Source: Nilaparvata lugens
Taxonomy: Eukaryota > Arthropoda > Insecta > Hemiptera > Delphacidae
Direction: 5' to 3'
Assembly (NCBI RefSeq): GCF_014356525.2
Contig: NC_052511.1
Span: 15,733,942 to 15,797,941 of the forward strand
DNA: 64,000 nucleotides
Shown in pieces: positions 12,162 through 25,704 of the stretch. The notes under the pieces are model-generated. The model worked only from the letters and a program-made list of their open reading frames with translations, was not told the DNA's origin and ran no database searches. Position 1 is the stretch's first letter; each line of letters starts with the position of its first letter. Both the position numbers and the translations under genes were made by a program.

Positions 12162-12672
12162 CTGAAACATTAAAAAAACAATAAATAGTTTTTCTACACT
12201 ACATGATAAAAATAATTCAATTCAATCAAGAAGTTCTGCCTAAGTTCTAGTAAAAAATATTTTTAGTGGAATAATTATATATTACTAATTATTTGATTTG
12301 AAACTAGAGTTGAAACACAAATCTAATTCCAACATCATATGTTACTTCATGCTGTCTCAGGCGCTAATTCATGATAAATCACGAATAAGCTGATTATTAT
12401 TCAATGAATTTTACGAAACACGAAGAATTTATCTTTGATCAAAATGAATATTGCTCGCATAAGTACTCGTTAACACTCGAGCTTCAATCTTCGAATTGAA
12501 GCTACCTTCGCCGCTCTACTATGATTTGATAAAGCTTCATATTGCATCGCACTTGACGCGCTCGGACTTCAATCCCGGATTGCAGTTACCTTCGCCACGC
12601 CAATAAGTTTGAACCTTCATCAAGAGGTCAATGGAAGAATGGAATGTTATAAATTGAAATGAATTTAGGTAC

Positions 12673-12837
12673 CTTGGCCAGCTTCCATTCCTTGGGATGG
12701 TCTAGCGAAAGGGCCTCGTTGGCAGCAATCGAGTCTGTGATCTGCTGGCGAGTGATGTTCGCATTTCTAGCAATTGAACAGATCCTCGTGTAGGCGTACA
12801 GAAGGTAGACAGCTGTGTTTCCCTTGTCTTCCAGCAT
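12673..12837 (-). pseudogene. Orphan copy of ArgRS exon 10
   Basis: The 165-bp exon is an intact duplicate of 18601-18765, with the same acceptor (GTAG) and donor (GTACCT). It encodes [18 protein letters not shown] and on to KEWKLAK, the beginning of the anticodon-binding domain. Exon 11 is missing from this copy, so the block cannot encode a full C-terminal domain. Confidence 0.85.
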
Positions 12838-13525
12838 CTACACCACAAGCATAAACATATATGCTCATTGAAAACAAAATATGATTCAAAAATATTAACT
12901 TAAGAAAAAGTTAAGATAAAACCAAAAATTAGTTTTAATTTAATGAAACCCTACCCTACTGATGAGGCGTGTAGTAAATCTATCTCGCCTAGCCAGTTTG
13001 TATCAACCAAATCAGGGAAAAAGACGTTTTGGACTCATTTCCTATTCTGTTAATTTTTTTCTTCACTGAGGATGATGTTCACATGAGCTCCATGCTTGTG
13101 CATACAAACATCCTGCAGATATGTAGAGTATGGATCAGCACAGATCGATATGTAGAGTTGCATAGATCAACACATAATCGTTTACTTAAACGCGGATTGC
13201 TCGTAAACGTTAAATTCGCAACATTTCCTGTTCAATAATTGATTTGATTTTAAAAATATTTTTATTCACAGTATTATATTTTATTAAATAAATTCGGATG
13301 TACCTTCAGGTAAATACAACAGATTTCAACATAACAAGTGTTGAACGAAAGTTAATGAAATTATTAAATCCTGATAGCATAAATATTCATTCATTTATAC
13401 AATAATTACATTATCAAAATGATAGGGAGAGGAAAAATAAGGTAACCTTGTGCTATTCTTCTCCTAAATTTATATAAAAGAAATATTTATTTATACAAAT
13501 TTAAATAAGGAAAGTTGCATTTGTA

Positions 13526-15226
13526 GGCCAATAAGTTGGTTTTCCAGTTGAAAGAGATTCACATCTTGACTTTCTTACAGCTTCGTAAAGTACCTTGCCC
13601 TTATGAGTTGTTAATCGTGATCCCCAATGAATGTGTTTTGAATTGAAGTCACCGCCAAGGATAAATCTCGTTCCCAACATATCAAACATTGATAGATGAT
13701 CTTCTTTTCTGAATGAATATCGAGGAGGACAGTAGACAGCTGCAACTACAAATCGATAATTAACTGCTTCCACACATACTCCTATCAATTGAATTCGTTC
13801 AGTTTCTAATTTAACGTGTTCATTATGCTGAATGCTCTCTTTGATTATGATTGAACTCCCCCTCTCGCAACATTGTTGGGATGTAAGGCGTGGTAGGTCC
13901 TGTAACCTTTAAATTTTATGTAGGACTGTTTTGTAAAGTGAGACTCAGAAATGAGACAAATATCTACATTATCTATGTTTAGAACTGCTTCCAATTCCAG
14001 TTGTCGTTGTAAGAGTCCATTTGCGTTCCATTCCATTATGTTTAGTGAACGAATCATTTTGGTTTTTGTTGTCTATTATTGTCTAATTTCTCGATGCGAG
14101 ATTGAAGGGATGAAATTAATTTCTCTTGTTTATCAAGTTTAGATAAGATGAGCTGTAGGATTTGTGAGGTGTCTTTTACTTCTTCATTTTTCTTCATCTG
14201 TGATTATTTTCTTTGGATACGATTTCGGCGAAAGTCATTCTCTTTTCTGTGGGCCTACTTTGATGTTGAGTGGGCCTACTTTGAGAATTAGCCACATTCC
14301 GAGCCTGAGAATCGACAACATTTTTGATGTTATATTCTTACTGGCTACCCTACTTGAGTTACGTATTTTTTGTAACTCAATTGCTACAGAGCAACCACGG
14401 TAGCTTGCAGGATGAGCTTCACCACAATGAATGCATTTCGGTAGTGCTTCACTAGGTTTCGTACACTCCTTTGATGCATGTTTCCCAGCGCACTTCACAC
14501 ATCTGGCCTCCTTGTTGCAATAAGCCTGAGTGTGGTTGAAAGCCTGGCAACGCTTACATTGAGGTATTAGATTAACTTCTTCAATGCTTCAACTTCTACT
14601 CTGCAACCCAGAATATGTTTAAGTTCAAAAACCTTCTTAACATTCTCTTCTGCGCTGAACGAAACCATGAACATGTCTAATGGTTCTTTAGTTTTCCACT
14701 TCAACTTATTCACTACATCTACCACTAGCAATCCTTAGCCTTTAAGTCCTCCATTATGGATTCTATACTACAGGAGTGATGAAGTTTTTTTATCATCACT
14801 CTTATGGGTCTCACTGTTTGTTTTCATACGAGTGCCAGTTGAAACCATCGTTGATTAATTCTTTTGTAATATTTCTGTACGTTTCTGAATCTACTGAATT
14901 TACTTTGAAAGTCTCTCTACTCAAGAGCTTTATTCTAAATTTTCATCTGAAGTCACTTTTTTCAAACTTTTATGAAGAGACTCCAGGCTCTTTATACCAT
15001 CCACTATGATTGGTGGCGGTGGCGTTTCTTTCTTCTTGTTCTTTACTTCCTCACCTTTATTCTTCTGCAATGAGGTGATTTTGTTCAACTGACGATGGTT
15101 ACCAGTAGGCTCATTCTTTGGTTCAGGAGACAAAGTACTATTTAGTTTCCTCTTCTTGTAGTACGTTTGTTACGGGCCCTGATCCACTCAGTCTCTTTTG
15201 CCAACTCCTCCTCATTAGTTGAGTAG
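13526..15226 (-). mobile_element. Internal fragment of a Jockey-type LINE (gag ORF1 and start of ORF2)
   Basis: Read on the minus strand, the right part encodes a gag-like ORF1 with two CCHC zinc knuckles, CVKCAGKHASKEC and CIHCGEAHPASYRGC (about 14430-14500). The left part encodes the start of an endonuclease: IMEWNANGLLQRQLELE, ICLISESHF, then AAVYCPPR and GGDFNSKHIHWGS (13530-14050). Frames are interrupted between 13790 and 13845 and within ORF1. Both ends are cut: the 5' part of ORF1 is missing at 15226, and everything after the endonuclease start is missing at 13526. It fills exactly the space between the two ArgRS duplication copies. Confidence 0.85.
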
Positions 15227-15649
15227 TTTTACTGTGGGGACATGCGGCGGGCTGCAAGAGTGTGCTGCTGCTACAGAAGAAGGCACTTCGAGTAATCACA
15301 TCAGACCCATCTTTGTGCAACTGGGCATCCTCACGATCTACAACCAGTACATATTCTTCAGTTTGCTGCATGTCAAGCACACCGAGAGCAGTCAAGTCCT
15401 TAGATCGGATCTTCACGGTTATAATACAAGGAGGAGGTTTGCAATAGATATTCCACGCTGCAGAACTAGTAAGAAGAAAGACTGTTTCCCCATTTTTGCC
15501 CTTCGCTTGTTCAACGACCTACCTGTCAATGTGAGGAATCTGCAAGGAAGTGACTTCAAAATTAAAATAGTTACGTGGCTGAAGAATAACCCATTCTACA
15601 CCATGAGTGAATATTTCGATGCACACGACAACATAGCCTGACCTGCCAT

Positions 15650-16991
15650 CTTAAAAGTAAATTCATGACGCCATCTATCCAGTTCGCTGGTCTTTGATGA
15701 AGAAAAAGGAATAAGGAATAGTATATCATAGCCAATCTATAGTGTAGGCCTAACAGGCCGGAGTGAGTGTTGGAAAATTTTAAAACATAAATCTTGTAAT
15801 CAGACTTATATAAAGTAGACTGATTAATTGTTTAAAATAATCAATTATACTTGATTTGTCAAAATATATTTTTTTCAATGATTAAATATACATTTTTATA
15901 ATAATTATTGATATTAAATATTTCAATTAATATTATATTTCTACATTGTTACAGAAGAATCTGGCAAAGTTGCAGAGCTAGAAGTGTATTAGGCTATTTG
16001 CTTTAACAAAAATGATAGATGAGGATAGCAACACAAACTTTAATCAAATACTCCCACTATAAGGTGGTCTTCACTATAATTAACAAAATATTCAATCGCA
16101 ATTATTATAGAAATATATGATTTAATCATTAAACAATATTTTCTAGGTAAATAAAATGCAATAATTGATTATTTAAAATAAGATTTGATAGTTGATATTA
16201 CATCAGATATATACCAGTATCAGCCATAACTACTCCAACTGCTCCATAGAAGCAGTGACAAGGCAGAGAGAGAATCAGCAACGCTGTTCTTCTATCTTTC
16301 TCCACTACCATAATAACGTAGACTTTATCATAAGACATAATGTTGCACCTATATATTATAATAGCAGTTTAATGAATTTATAAAAAAAATTATTGATCTT
16401 CTATGGTTTGGATTCGTTCTCTGGAGAGCATTAGCTTTAGAAAACGGCAGAGGGGTTACAATATCTAAATAGTCTGAAATGAGATGTTGAAAGCATAAAA
16501 TAAATAAATTCATCAAGTAATTCCTCTAAACGATAACTGAAATAATATATATCAATTCACTTTTAAGTAATCTCACAGACACAGAACAGAAAACAATGCC
16601 AGCAATTAGGAGCTTTACAAAAATATACAATAAGTTTAAAAAATTGTGTGAATGCTGAACTACACAGTTCATCAGATTCTATTCATGGAATTCTTTGTCA
16701 GAAGAGAATCATCAAAGTAATCCTACTCCTTAAATGTTTCAAAATCCTTTCCATAAGTCGAATGAAAGACAAATCTTTTGAACACCTTCATTTTTTAACA
16801 TAAAAACTTCGTTGCACTATCATGAAGCTTCAAACTGAGAATTTATATGAGTACTTTTCACACCAAACCATCGTGAGATTGAATCAAGATAAGAAATAAC
16901 GAATAAATCCACAGATACACATGGGAATGGTTTGCAAAAACAGGGATATCACTCTCTATAATTTATCAATTTTTTTATTCTAGTTTATGTG
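15650..16991. other. 3' flank of ArgRS, no gene seen
   Basis: AT-rich sequence duplicated from 10700-12050. It includes a worn MITE (reversed GTAGACTTTATCA / AAGGTGGTCTTCACTAT ends) and possible polyadenylation signals for the minus-strand gene. Nothing else is supported. Confidence 0.45.
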
Positions 16992-17101
16992 TTACATTCG
17001 TGAAACCGGTTCAAGACCCAAAATGTCAAAGCATTTGGCCATTATCGAAGCTGTCACTTCACACAGCAGAAGCCGACCCATGTGAACTTTTATTATTTCA
17101 C
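16992..17101 (-). CDS. ArgRS: ArgRS exon 12 (C-terminal helix and stop)
   Basis: It starts in phase 1 after TTTCAG and reads [15 protein letters not shown] to PVSRM, stop TAA at 16992-16994. This is the conserved final helix bundle of the anticodon-binding domain. An orphan duplicate is at 12052-12161. Confidence 0.93.
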
Positions 17102-20100
17102 CTGAAACATTAAAAAAACAATAAATAGTTTTTCTACACTACATGATAAAAATAATTCAATTCAATCAAGAAGTTCTGCCTAAGTTCTAGTAAAAAATAT
17201 TTTTAGTGGAATAATAATTTTCACATACCTGTTTTGTTCTTTTCTATACAGTAACAACTGTCGTAGAACTCTGTAAAACTGGTAGCTATTTCATAAAGGA
17301 AGTCACAAAGTTGATGCAAGTACAGATCTGCTGTAATTCGCACGATGACATCTTCAAATCTCAACAGAACCTGCGAACAATAGAAGGTACACTAATAATT
17401 ATGAGTAGATCTTTGGAACGTATCAATTGGAAATATAGAGAAAATTAATACTGTATAAGGGAAGTTTGTTAACATACCTCGTTAATCATTGTTAATAATG
17501 TACCACGATAATATTTTGTAATTCGCAGGTCCAAGAGTTTACTACGAATTAAGAGAGGTGACGAATTATCGGGGCAATGGAAAAATATGAATTATGGAAT
17601 GTTAAGTATTCAAGTGAAACAATACAAGATACAGTTCACAGGAGGCAAGCGTTTACTACGAATTATGGGAAGTAACGAATTATCAAGGCTATATGAATTA
17701 TAGAGAGCAAAGAAAATTTATGAATTATGGAATGTTGAATATTCAAATGAGACAAGATACAATAACTATGAGTAGGTCCAATTCTTTGGAAAGTACTTAT
17801 TGGAAAAATGAAACAAATACAAAATAATTTGTTAATAGTATCTCGAAAAATTGCAGTACACACAACCAAGCGTTTACTACGAATCATGAAGACTATAATT
17901 CTTTCATTATTTTTTACATATTTTACTTTGATTTCTAAGCTATGTTCAAGTATCATAATTTTCTTTATTCAAACCAGTGTATTTTAACTGTCTGATTTCG
18001 ACTTCTCCCTGCACACGGACAAATCATCCACGCAGGGATTATATATTCATTATATTATTGTTACACTATTATTTTTTAAATATGTTTTTTTATGAATAAA
18101 TACATTTGAACATGAATTAGGGTCAAAACCTAGTGGACCGGCGAGGGTAGGTTAGAGTGAACAATTGAGACTGGACACGAAAATATTGATTATTTGAAAA
18201 ATTATATATTACTAATTATTTGATTTGAAACTAGAGTTGAAACACAAATCTAATTCCAACATCATATGTTACTTCATGCTGTCTCAGGCGCTAATTCATG
18301 ATAAATCACGAATAAGCTGATTATTATTCAATGAATTTTACGAAACACGAAGAATTTATCTTTGATCAAAATGAATATTGCTCGCATAAGTACTCGTTAA
18401 CACTCGAGCTTCAATCTTCGAATTGAAGCTACCTTCGCCGCTCTACTATGATTTGATAAAGCTTCATATTGCATCGCACTTGACGCGCTCGGACTTCAAT
18501 CCCGGATTGCAGTTACCTTCGCCACGCCAATAAGTTTTGAACCTTCATCAAGAGGTCAATGGAAGAATGGAATGTTATAAATTGAAATGAATTTAGGTAC
18601 CTTGGCCAGCTTCCATTCCTTGGGATGGTCTAGCGAAAGGGCCTCGTTGGCAGCAATCGAGTCTGTGATCTGCTGGCGAGTGATGTTCGCATTTCTAGCA
18701 ATTGAACAGATCCTCGTGTAGGCGTACAGAAGGTAGACAGCTGTGTTTCCCTTGTCTTCCAGCATCTACACCACAAGCATAAACATATATGCTCATTGAA
18801 AACAAAATATGATTCAAAAATATTAACTTAAGAAAAAGTTAAGATAAAACCAAAAATTAGTTTTAATTTAATGAAACCCTACCCTACTGATGAGGCGTGT
18901 AGTAAATCTATCTCGCCTAGCCAGTTTGTATCAACCAAATCAGGGAAAAAGACGTTTTGGACTCATTTCCTATTCTGTTAATTTTTTTCTTCACTGAGGA
19001 TGATGTTCACATGAGCTCCATGCTTGTGCATACAAACATCCTGCAGATATGTAGAGTATGGATCAGCACAGATCGATATGTAGAGTTGCATAGATCAACA
19101 CATAATCGTTTACTTAAACGCGGATTGCTCGTAAACGTTAAATTCGAAACATTTCCTGTTCAATAATTGATTTGATTTTGAAAATATTTTTATTCACAGT
19201 ATTATATTTTATTAAATAAATTCGGATGTACCTTCAGGTAAATACAACAGATTTCAACATAACAAGTGTTGAACGAAAGTTAATGAAATTATTAAATCCT
19301 GATAGCATAAATATTCATTCATTTATACAATAATTACATTATCAAAATGATAGGGAGAGGAAAAATAAGGTAACCTTGTGCTATTCTTCTCCTAAATTTA
19401 TATAAAAGAAATATTTATTTATACAAATTTAAATAAGGAAAGTTGCATTTGTACCATTCATAAATCATAAATCTATGAGTGCACAAATAATAATCAAACT
19501 TTGGTATACAGAATAGTAAACATTTCTTCAAATATACCAACAAATGTTATAATATTATATCAAGTAAAAGTGTTATAATATGTTGTATGTTCGAATATAA
19601 ACAAGTACTTATATTCAAAATAATAACATAAAATATTTTAAGTAGCAAGTATCGAAGTATTACCTTATCAAACGAGAAAACATAATCGTTGATGCGATTG
19701 TGCGCCAGATCTGAGTACTTGATGCAGCCATAGGCCACTGAATTCTGAGCGGCCAGCAGTTCAGACTCCTCAAGCACCTTGTCTCTTCCTTTCTCAACAA
19801 GCGTTTCGCGAGCTCTCTTCACGCCTGCAACAGATTACACAAACATTGCCAAATATTGTTAACCAATTAAATATTAAATTATTATCTATAATATCATCCA
19901 TCAACTATAAATTGCTATTATTAAAGTAGCAATATGTTTATCAATATACTACGAAGGCACTGGCTGGGAGGGATACTATAGTCTCTGAAATCGTTGGGGC
20001 TACATAATCAATAACGATTCTTTTCGATGGGAATGAAAATTTATATGGAAATATTTTGAAATTGTTATTGTTAATTGAGTAGGTTCTTGGAAGTGAAGTC

Positions 20101-20762
20101 TGTAAACTAATTGAATTAGTTAAGTTAATGAAATTCTCAAGTGTTCTTGAGTTTATTGGATTTGTTGAATGTATTAAATTTATTGGATTTGCTGAACGTG
20201 TTGAATGTATTTGAGTTACTGAGGTATTTGAATGTTTTGAATCTGTTTAATTTATTGATGAGGAATTACCTTGTACCTTCTAATGTCAGCTTGTTATTAT
20301 TCTTTCTTATGGACTTGAAGGTACGTTTTCGTTTGTTTATTTATTTACAAAAATGCATACAGATATGGGAGGGAACAACAGGCATTATAGCCCAAAACTG
20401 TTCCCGATTCAACATCACAAAGTTCTTCATAATTATCAAGAGAAAAAAGTTGATGAAAAATTAAAAATGAGAAATAAACCAATAGGAAATATTAAATATA
20501 TGATTAAAAATAAGTACTAATTTAACAAATAAGACAGAATATAATTTATGACTCTAAAGAAATACAGTTAAGAGAAAAAATACCAATGAGACCTGGTTGA
20601 TTGACAAAGGGGGCCCAGCTCCCCGAAAATTCTCGTTTAAATGTAAGTTTTCAAGTGTTTTTAATCTATCCGTGTCGTGTGTATCCTGACTTACATTTTC
20701 TAACTTACATTTAAACGAGAATTTTCGGGAATTTACGAGAATTTTAATATTTATATATATTT

Positions 20763-20832
<70 letters not shown>

Positions 20833-23800
20833 ATATGTTGAATGTTAGCAATTAATTCATAGTGATATTGTTTATTGATTGTAATCTGGGTACTTTCAAT
20901 GTTCGTGGTTGTATGCAAATTTATAATTGGCTCCAGTTATTAGATGATCTATCGCCAAACATTTTTTTTATGTAGTTCAATTTAGTCATTGTTAGAATTT
21001 GTTATACTCAACTCATTTGTATGGTTATACCGTGTACAAATTAAATGATTTATTATTTATTATTATTAGAGTAAAATTTCCAAGAACTTCAAATGAATTG
21101 ATCATTTGTACCATGGAGTGCTTCGTAGTCAAGTGGATAGAGTGCTTGCGCATCAGCCTATAGTGAGGTCCACGTTATAATGACAGTATTTTTTCAACTT
21201 TGGTTTGCTATCCTTGTCTATCATTCGACAAAGCCGGTGGTACTACCCTTTTCTAGGTCCACAACGATGCCAATTATGTTTTTGACGGTGTAGAAATATA
21301 ATTAATTAATGGAGAGAATCGGCATCGCTATTCTCCTATCTTTATCCACTGCCATTATAAAGTGGACCTCACTATAGAGATCAAACCCACTTATCACCAA
21401 ACATTTTTAACCAGGTCACTACCGTGTTATTGGATGGGCACGTCCCAGCTGAAGTATGACCTAAGTCGTGAGGCCTATTGACGGCTTCAATTATATACTC
21501 AGGCGAGGTGGGATCTTCCCAAAAGGGACTCCCCACCAACAAAATCCATACTAATTTACTTTATTTGTACTATGCATTTTACTCTGCAAACAAGATTTTC
21601 TCAAGAAAATTGAAAATTATACTGGTTGAGGTAATTTGCTAGGCATATATCATTATGAATGCTACAATGCATTCACAGGACTTTAATCCTGAACTTGACT
21701 TGCTGCATGCCACTTGAGCTCCGCTCCACTTTGTGGCTTTACGCAGCAAAAACTAATAATAATCATCTTAATATAACTTAATGGTGTTTTAATTTATATC
21801 ATAGTAAATATTATGTCATTGAATAAAACTTCTTTTAATTGATGAATCAACTGATTCTTTCAACACAAAATAGTAAACTATACTGTGAAAAATCATTCTG
21901 ACCTTCATCCAGCAGTTCAACCAATCGCACCGTTTCCCCGGACCTCGTTTTGAATTTCTTCTTGTCCTCGCCAAGAACCACACCAAAGCCAACAAAATCA
22001 AACCTGAAATCGTTGCTGATGAATCCAGCTTTTTTGGCACAGTGTTCAAGCAGTTGAAAATGAAGTGACTGCAAAAAAGTATGTCAGTATTTCAATTTTG
22101 AAAACAGAGAATGAAGTAACTGTTGGAAAATGAACATAAAAATGTGATTCTTAGAAACATAAAAGTTCTAAAAATGGTCGTAGACTTATTTTGATTTTTT
22201 GCTGTTTAAAAATATGCTGTTTGGTGTTTTAAAAATAATAAACCTCACATTTCTCATAAACATAATTTTGAATAATTATCTCACTTCAAATTGATGTACC
22301 CATATTTGAGTTCAGTCTAAACCGGGTCAGGCAATGTTCCGATCCTACTCATGTCCGATATTTCTGTGGTGGTGGGACAGATCACATGACGGACCATGTG
22401 TGGCATGCACCTTCGTAGGCCGTTGTCATCCGTGGTCGGATCGGAACGCTGTATGTCGTGTATAGTCCCAGCTATATGATAAGCCTTTGTAAAACATCTC
22501 TAAATTAATAATAAATCAAGATACTAACACTAGAATGTCCCAGTATCGGTTACAAGATACTTGCCAAAATATTTTTAATAATATTGTTTTTCACAAAATT
22601 TCGTATTTTTCATTCCCTATTTCAAGAAACATCTCGAAGGCAACTTCAGCCATTTAAAAATGTATTTCTAATAAGCCTGATTCAAAATGATTGGAATCAA
22701 TTCAAAAGTAAATCAATATGAAATGAATGAAAAGATCATAATGGAGTCCTTGTTCTACAAAAAATGTAATGTCCAGTTAATCAATTAATTTCAAACATAT
22801 TTTTTGAGAAACATTTAAAAAATCGTATCAATCAGAATAGAGCAGAAAAATAACATTTATTAAAAATAGAACATACAGGACATTATGAATTTTGCAATAG
22901 AATATTAGAGTAAAATAGAACAAATAAACCTAGATTAATTGTGATAAACAAACTCACCTGACCACTATCAACTACGTAAATTGTCCAATTAGCTTTTTCG
23001 TCTTGGATACGTTGCTTCAATGCGGCAAGATCGGAGGTATCGTACGTGAATCCACCATCCGACTTCACTATCGTCATTGGAATTTGTCCTTCAACGCCAC
23101 TAAACATGACCTTTCTACCTTCGTCCTCTTCTAGTAAACCTGAGCATTTTGGGAAAATTGATTTATGATAAGAATTATACATGATCATAACATCTCTTAC
23201 AGCTAAATTGCAAAAATAGAAAGTGGCGATTGTTCTCACTACAGGATAATTGATAATACAATACTCACTGAATAATTAAGTTATTGGTCAATTAAAATTA
23301 TTTCTAGTATTGAGTGATCACGAGTTGAAAAATACACGAAATATTAATTGAATCAATAACAGAAAATATAATGACCTCTGCTGTAACTTTAAATGGGAAA
23401 ATTGCAAGTACTGGACAGCTATCATAAGATAGAAGATTAGTAGTAAAATATTATTTGGAATTACTGTACAGGAATAAGAAATTAAGTGACATTAAGGTAG
23501 ACATCCAATTATAAAAATAACAGATAAGTAGGAACAAAAATAAAAATCTAAGTCTAAATCATGGCCGAAACATGTCGTAAATAAATAAGCAACTTTAAAA
23601 AAGGATACTTGGATTTTAATTTTCTATTTCTATACAAGAGTAGCCCTACCAAAAAAAGACAGATGACTAGGGTTTACTAGAGAATGTAATAGTGGTATAT
23701 ATAACAACAAAACTAATTCATCGTTGTTTTGAGGAAGAAGTAGTGATAAAATCAATTCTTTTTGTTAAATAAACTGACAGCTATTCCTCCGTTGCAATTG

Positions 23801-25624
23801 ATTACAAAAATGTATTATACATGTGGCTATCCATTTTTCATAGTGATATTTCAATTAATTTTTTTAATGAATGATGCTACATACCTCTCGAATCTAGATC
23901 TTTAACCAGCTTTTCCATGTGTTTCTGGTAGAACGATTCTCCCCTTTCCACCAATTTGATACCTAGGCGATCGTATACTTTTTGGAATTCTGAAAATAAA
24001 TATGAATTGATCATTATTTTATTCATTACTAAATTTAATTAAAACAATGCACATATAAATACATTTTTAACATTCAATACATTTAACTAGAACAGGACCT
24101 TCATTCCTGAATCTTCCTTGGTGTTCAACTTGGATAGGACTACAATATAAAGCTTTTAGACGAAACTTTCATGTCACTGCTAGATTTTCCATTTGAACAA
24201 ATATACGTGTGTTATGGGCGAGTAAACCTGAAAACCAAATCTATGCTAAAGTAATTCTAATCTCAAATTTGAATTACCAATTGAAAACAAAAAGTCATCT
24301 ATAACAAATTTTATTTTGAGTAAAGGACTGAAGAGTAGGCTGATAGAAAGGGTGTAATATTCAATCAATGAGTTCTTTAAGTGTTCCGTAAATGCTGTCT
24401 TTCCTGTTTATTTATTTAAAAAGCACAAATACAGGTTTGCAAACAACAGGCTTTGACAGCCCAAAACTGTTTCATGAATACAAAGTTCAATGAAGGAAAA
24501 CTAAAACTACAATGCATTATAAGAATGAAATACAGTAGAAACAGATACTGTTGTATCTATCTAGTCAGTATTATGTTCTGTATGTTTCAGTTTTACATGT
24601 TGAGTTATCCATATAAATGCTATTTTTCCTGTTGTAGCTATGTACTCAGTATTGTGTTCTATATGTTGAATTCTGTATTTTGTGTTATGCATCATGTAGG
24701 CTACACTGTATTTTCATGCTATATAACAAGATGATACATTTTGTTAAATGTTCTGGCAAATTGAGAATCTAGAACACAAACATGTTTAAACATCTATAGT
24801 GTCATCTTCAATGTGACTATGTTTGTATGGTAGTTGACTACATTTTTGTGTTTTCATTAAGGTGCGTATAGACTTACGCACTGCGGGGCATACAAACGGA
24901 ACGCGAGCAGGACGCAGGTCACGCGATTCCGGTTCGCACGCAACGAACTGGCCAAGCTCCCGCCGTGGCAAGCTCACGCTGATTACTATCACCGTACTTA
25001 GTGAATCCTTGTTCGAGAAACGAACGTAAAGTCTGTAAGAAGCTTATGGTTTAATCTTCAGTGTGACTATGTTTATATGGTAGTTACATGTAATACTACA
25101 TCTTTCCGTTCCCAATATGAATGAATATCACCAAACACAGTGTCAGAAGTTATCTACCTTTCCTGGACGCGTCACAAATCAGCTTCCAAGCGGTGATGGT
25201 ATCAACAATAAGTATCAAAGTAAACAGGGTGGCCACCCATTTCAAAATAAAAATTCATGAGTGATTCCCGGTTTTCCAGAGTAAAATTTCAAAATTTCCA
25301 GGTAGAGTATCCGCGGTATTTGAGGAACAAGATACTTTCGTAAAGAATTAATTATGGAAATCTTCAGTTTGATCTTCCATGACGAATTGCGAATAGTGTA
25401 TTTAAATTTCCAAATATATTGATAATTTTTGAACTACAGTATATTTATGTGAGGAAGTATGTTCTTTTAACTACTCAAGTGTGTGGAGTGCTTTCGACAG
25501 GGTCCATTTTCAATACTCAGTGAGTACTTGAAAAAAACTAAAAATTACTCACAAAAATAGACTACAGGGTCAAAGCTATCGATACATTTATTATGTATTC
25601 TGAGTCATAATTTTACCAATGAAG

Positions 25625-25704
<80 letters not shown>

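Larger units (their letters stand above)
10269..13525. repeat. Segmental duplication, copy A (ArgRS 3' end, defective)
   Basis: This block matches 15227-19453 nearly base for base from TTTTACTGTGGGGAC (10269) to GTTGCATTTGTA (13525). Differences seen include a 22-base stretch present only here (about 10346-10367) and the absence here of about 987 bases corresponding to 17215-18201 in copy B. The break at 12275 has a few bases of microhomology (AATAAT/AATTAT). Copy A carries ArgRS exons 10 and 12 but no exon 11. Between its gene pieces it holds AT-rich DNA and a worn copy of the GAGGTCCAC-type MITE (about 10840-11400). Confidence 0.92.
15227..19453. repeat. Segmental duplication, copy B (holds the working ArgRS exons 10-12)
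   Basis: It is the partner of 10269-13525 and starts inside the 3' part of the LINE (15227-15780, ORF2 tail to VRNLQGSDFKIKIVTWLKNN). It is contiguous on its right with ArgRS exon 9. It retains the 17215-18201 segment with exon 11, a diverged tandem repeat and a LINE tail, all lost from copy A. The left edge lies within a LINE, so the duplication arose after that LINE was in place. Confidence 0.92.

Noticed and set aside
12628..12837. A second ArgRS gene
   Set aside because: Only exons 10 and 12 are present, with incompatible phases and no upstream exons, so it is a dead duplicate.
20141..20464. 107-codon ORF rich in Leu, Asn and Val
   Set aside because: A simple-sequence run (TTGTTGAATGTATT-like) read as Leu/Asn repeats, ending in a retroposon tail.
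24786..24992. 68-codon minus-strand ORF
   Set aside because: Lies in a GC-rich MITE; no motif.
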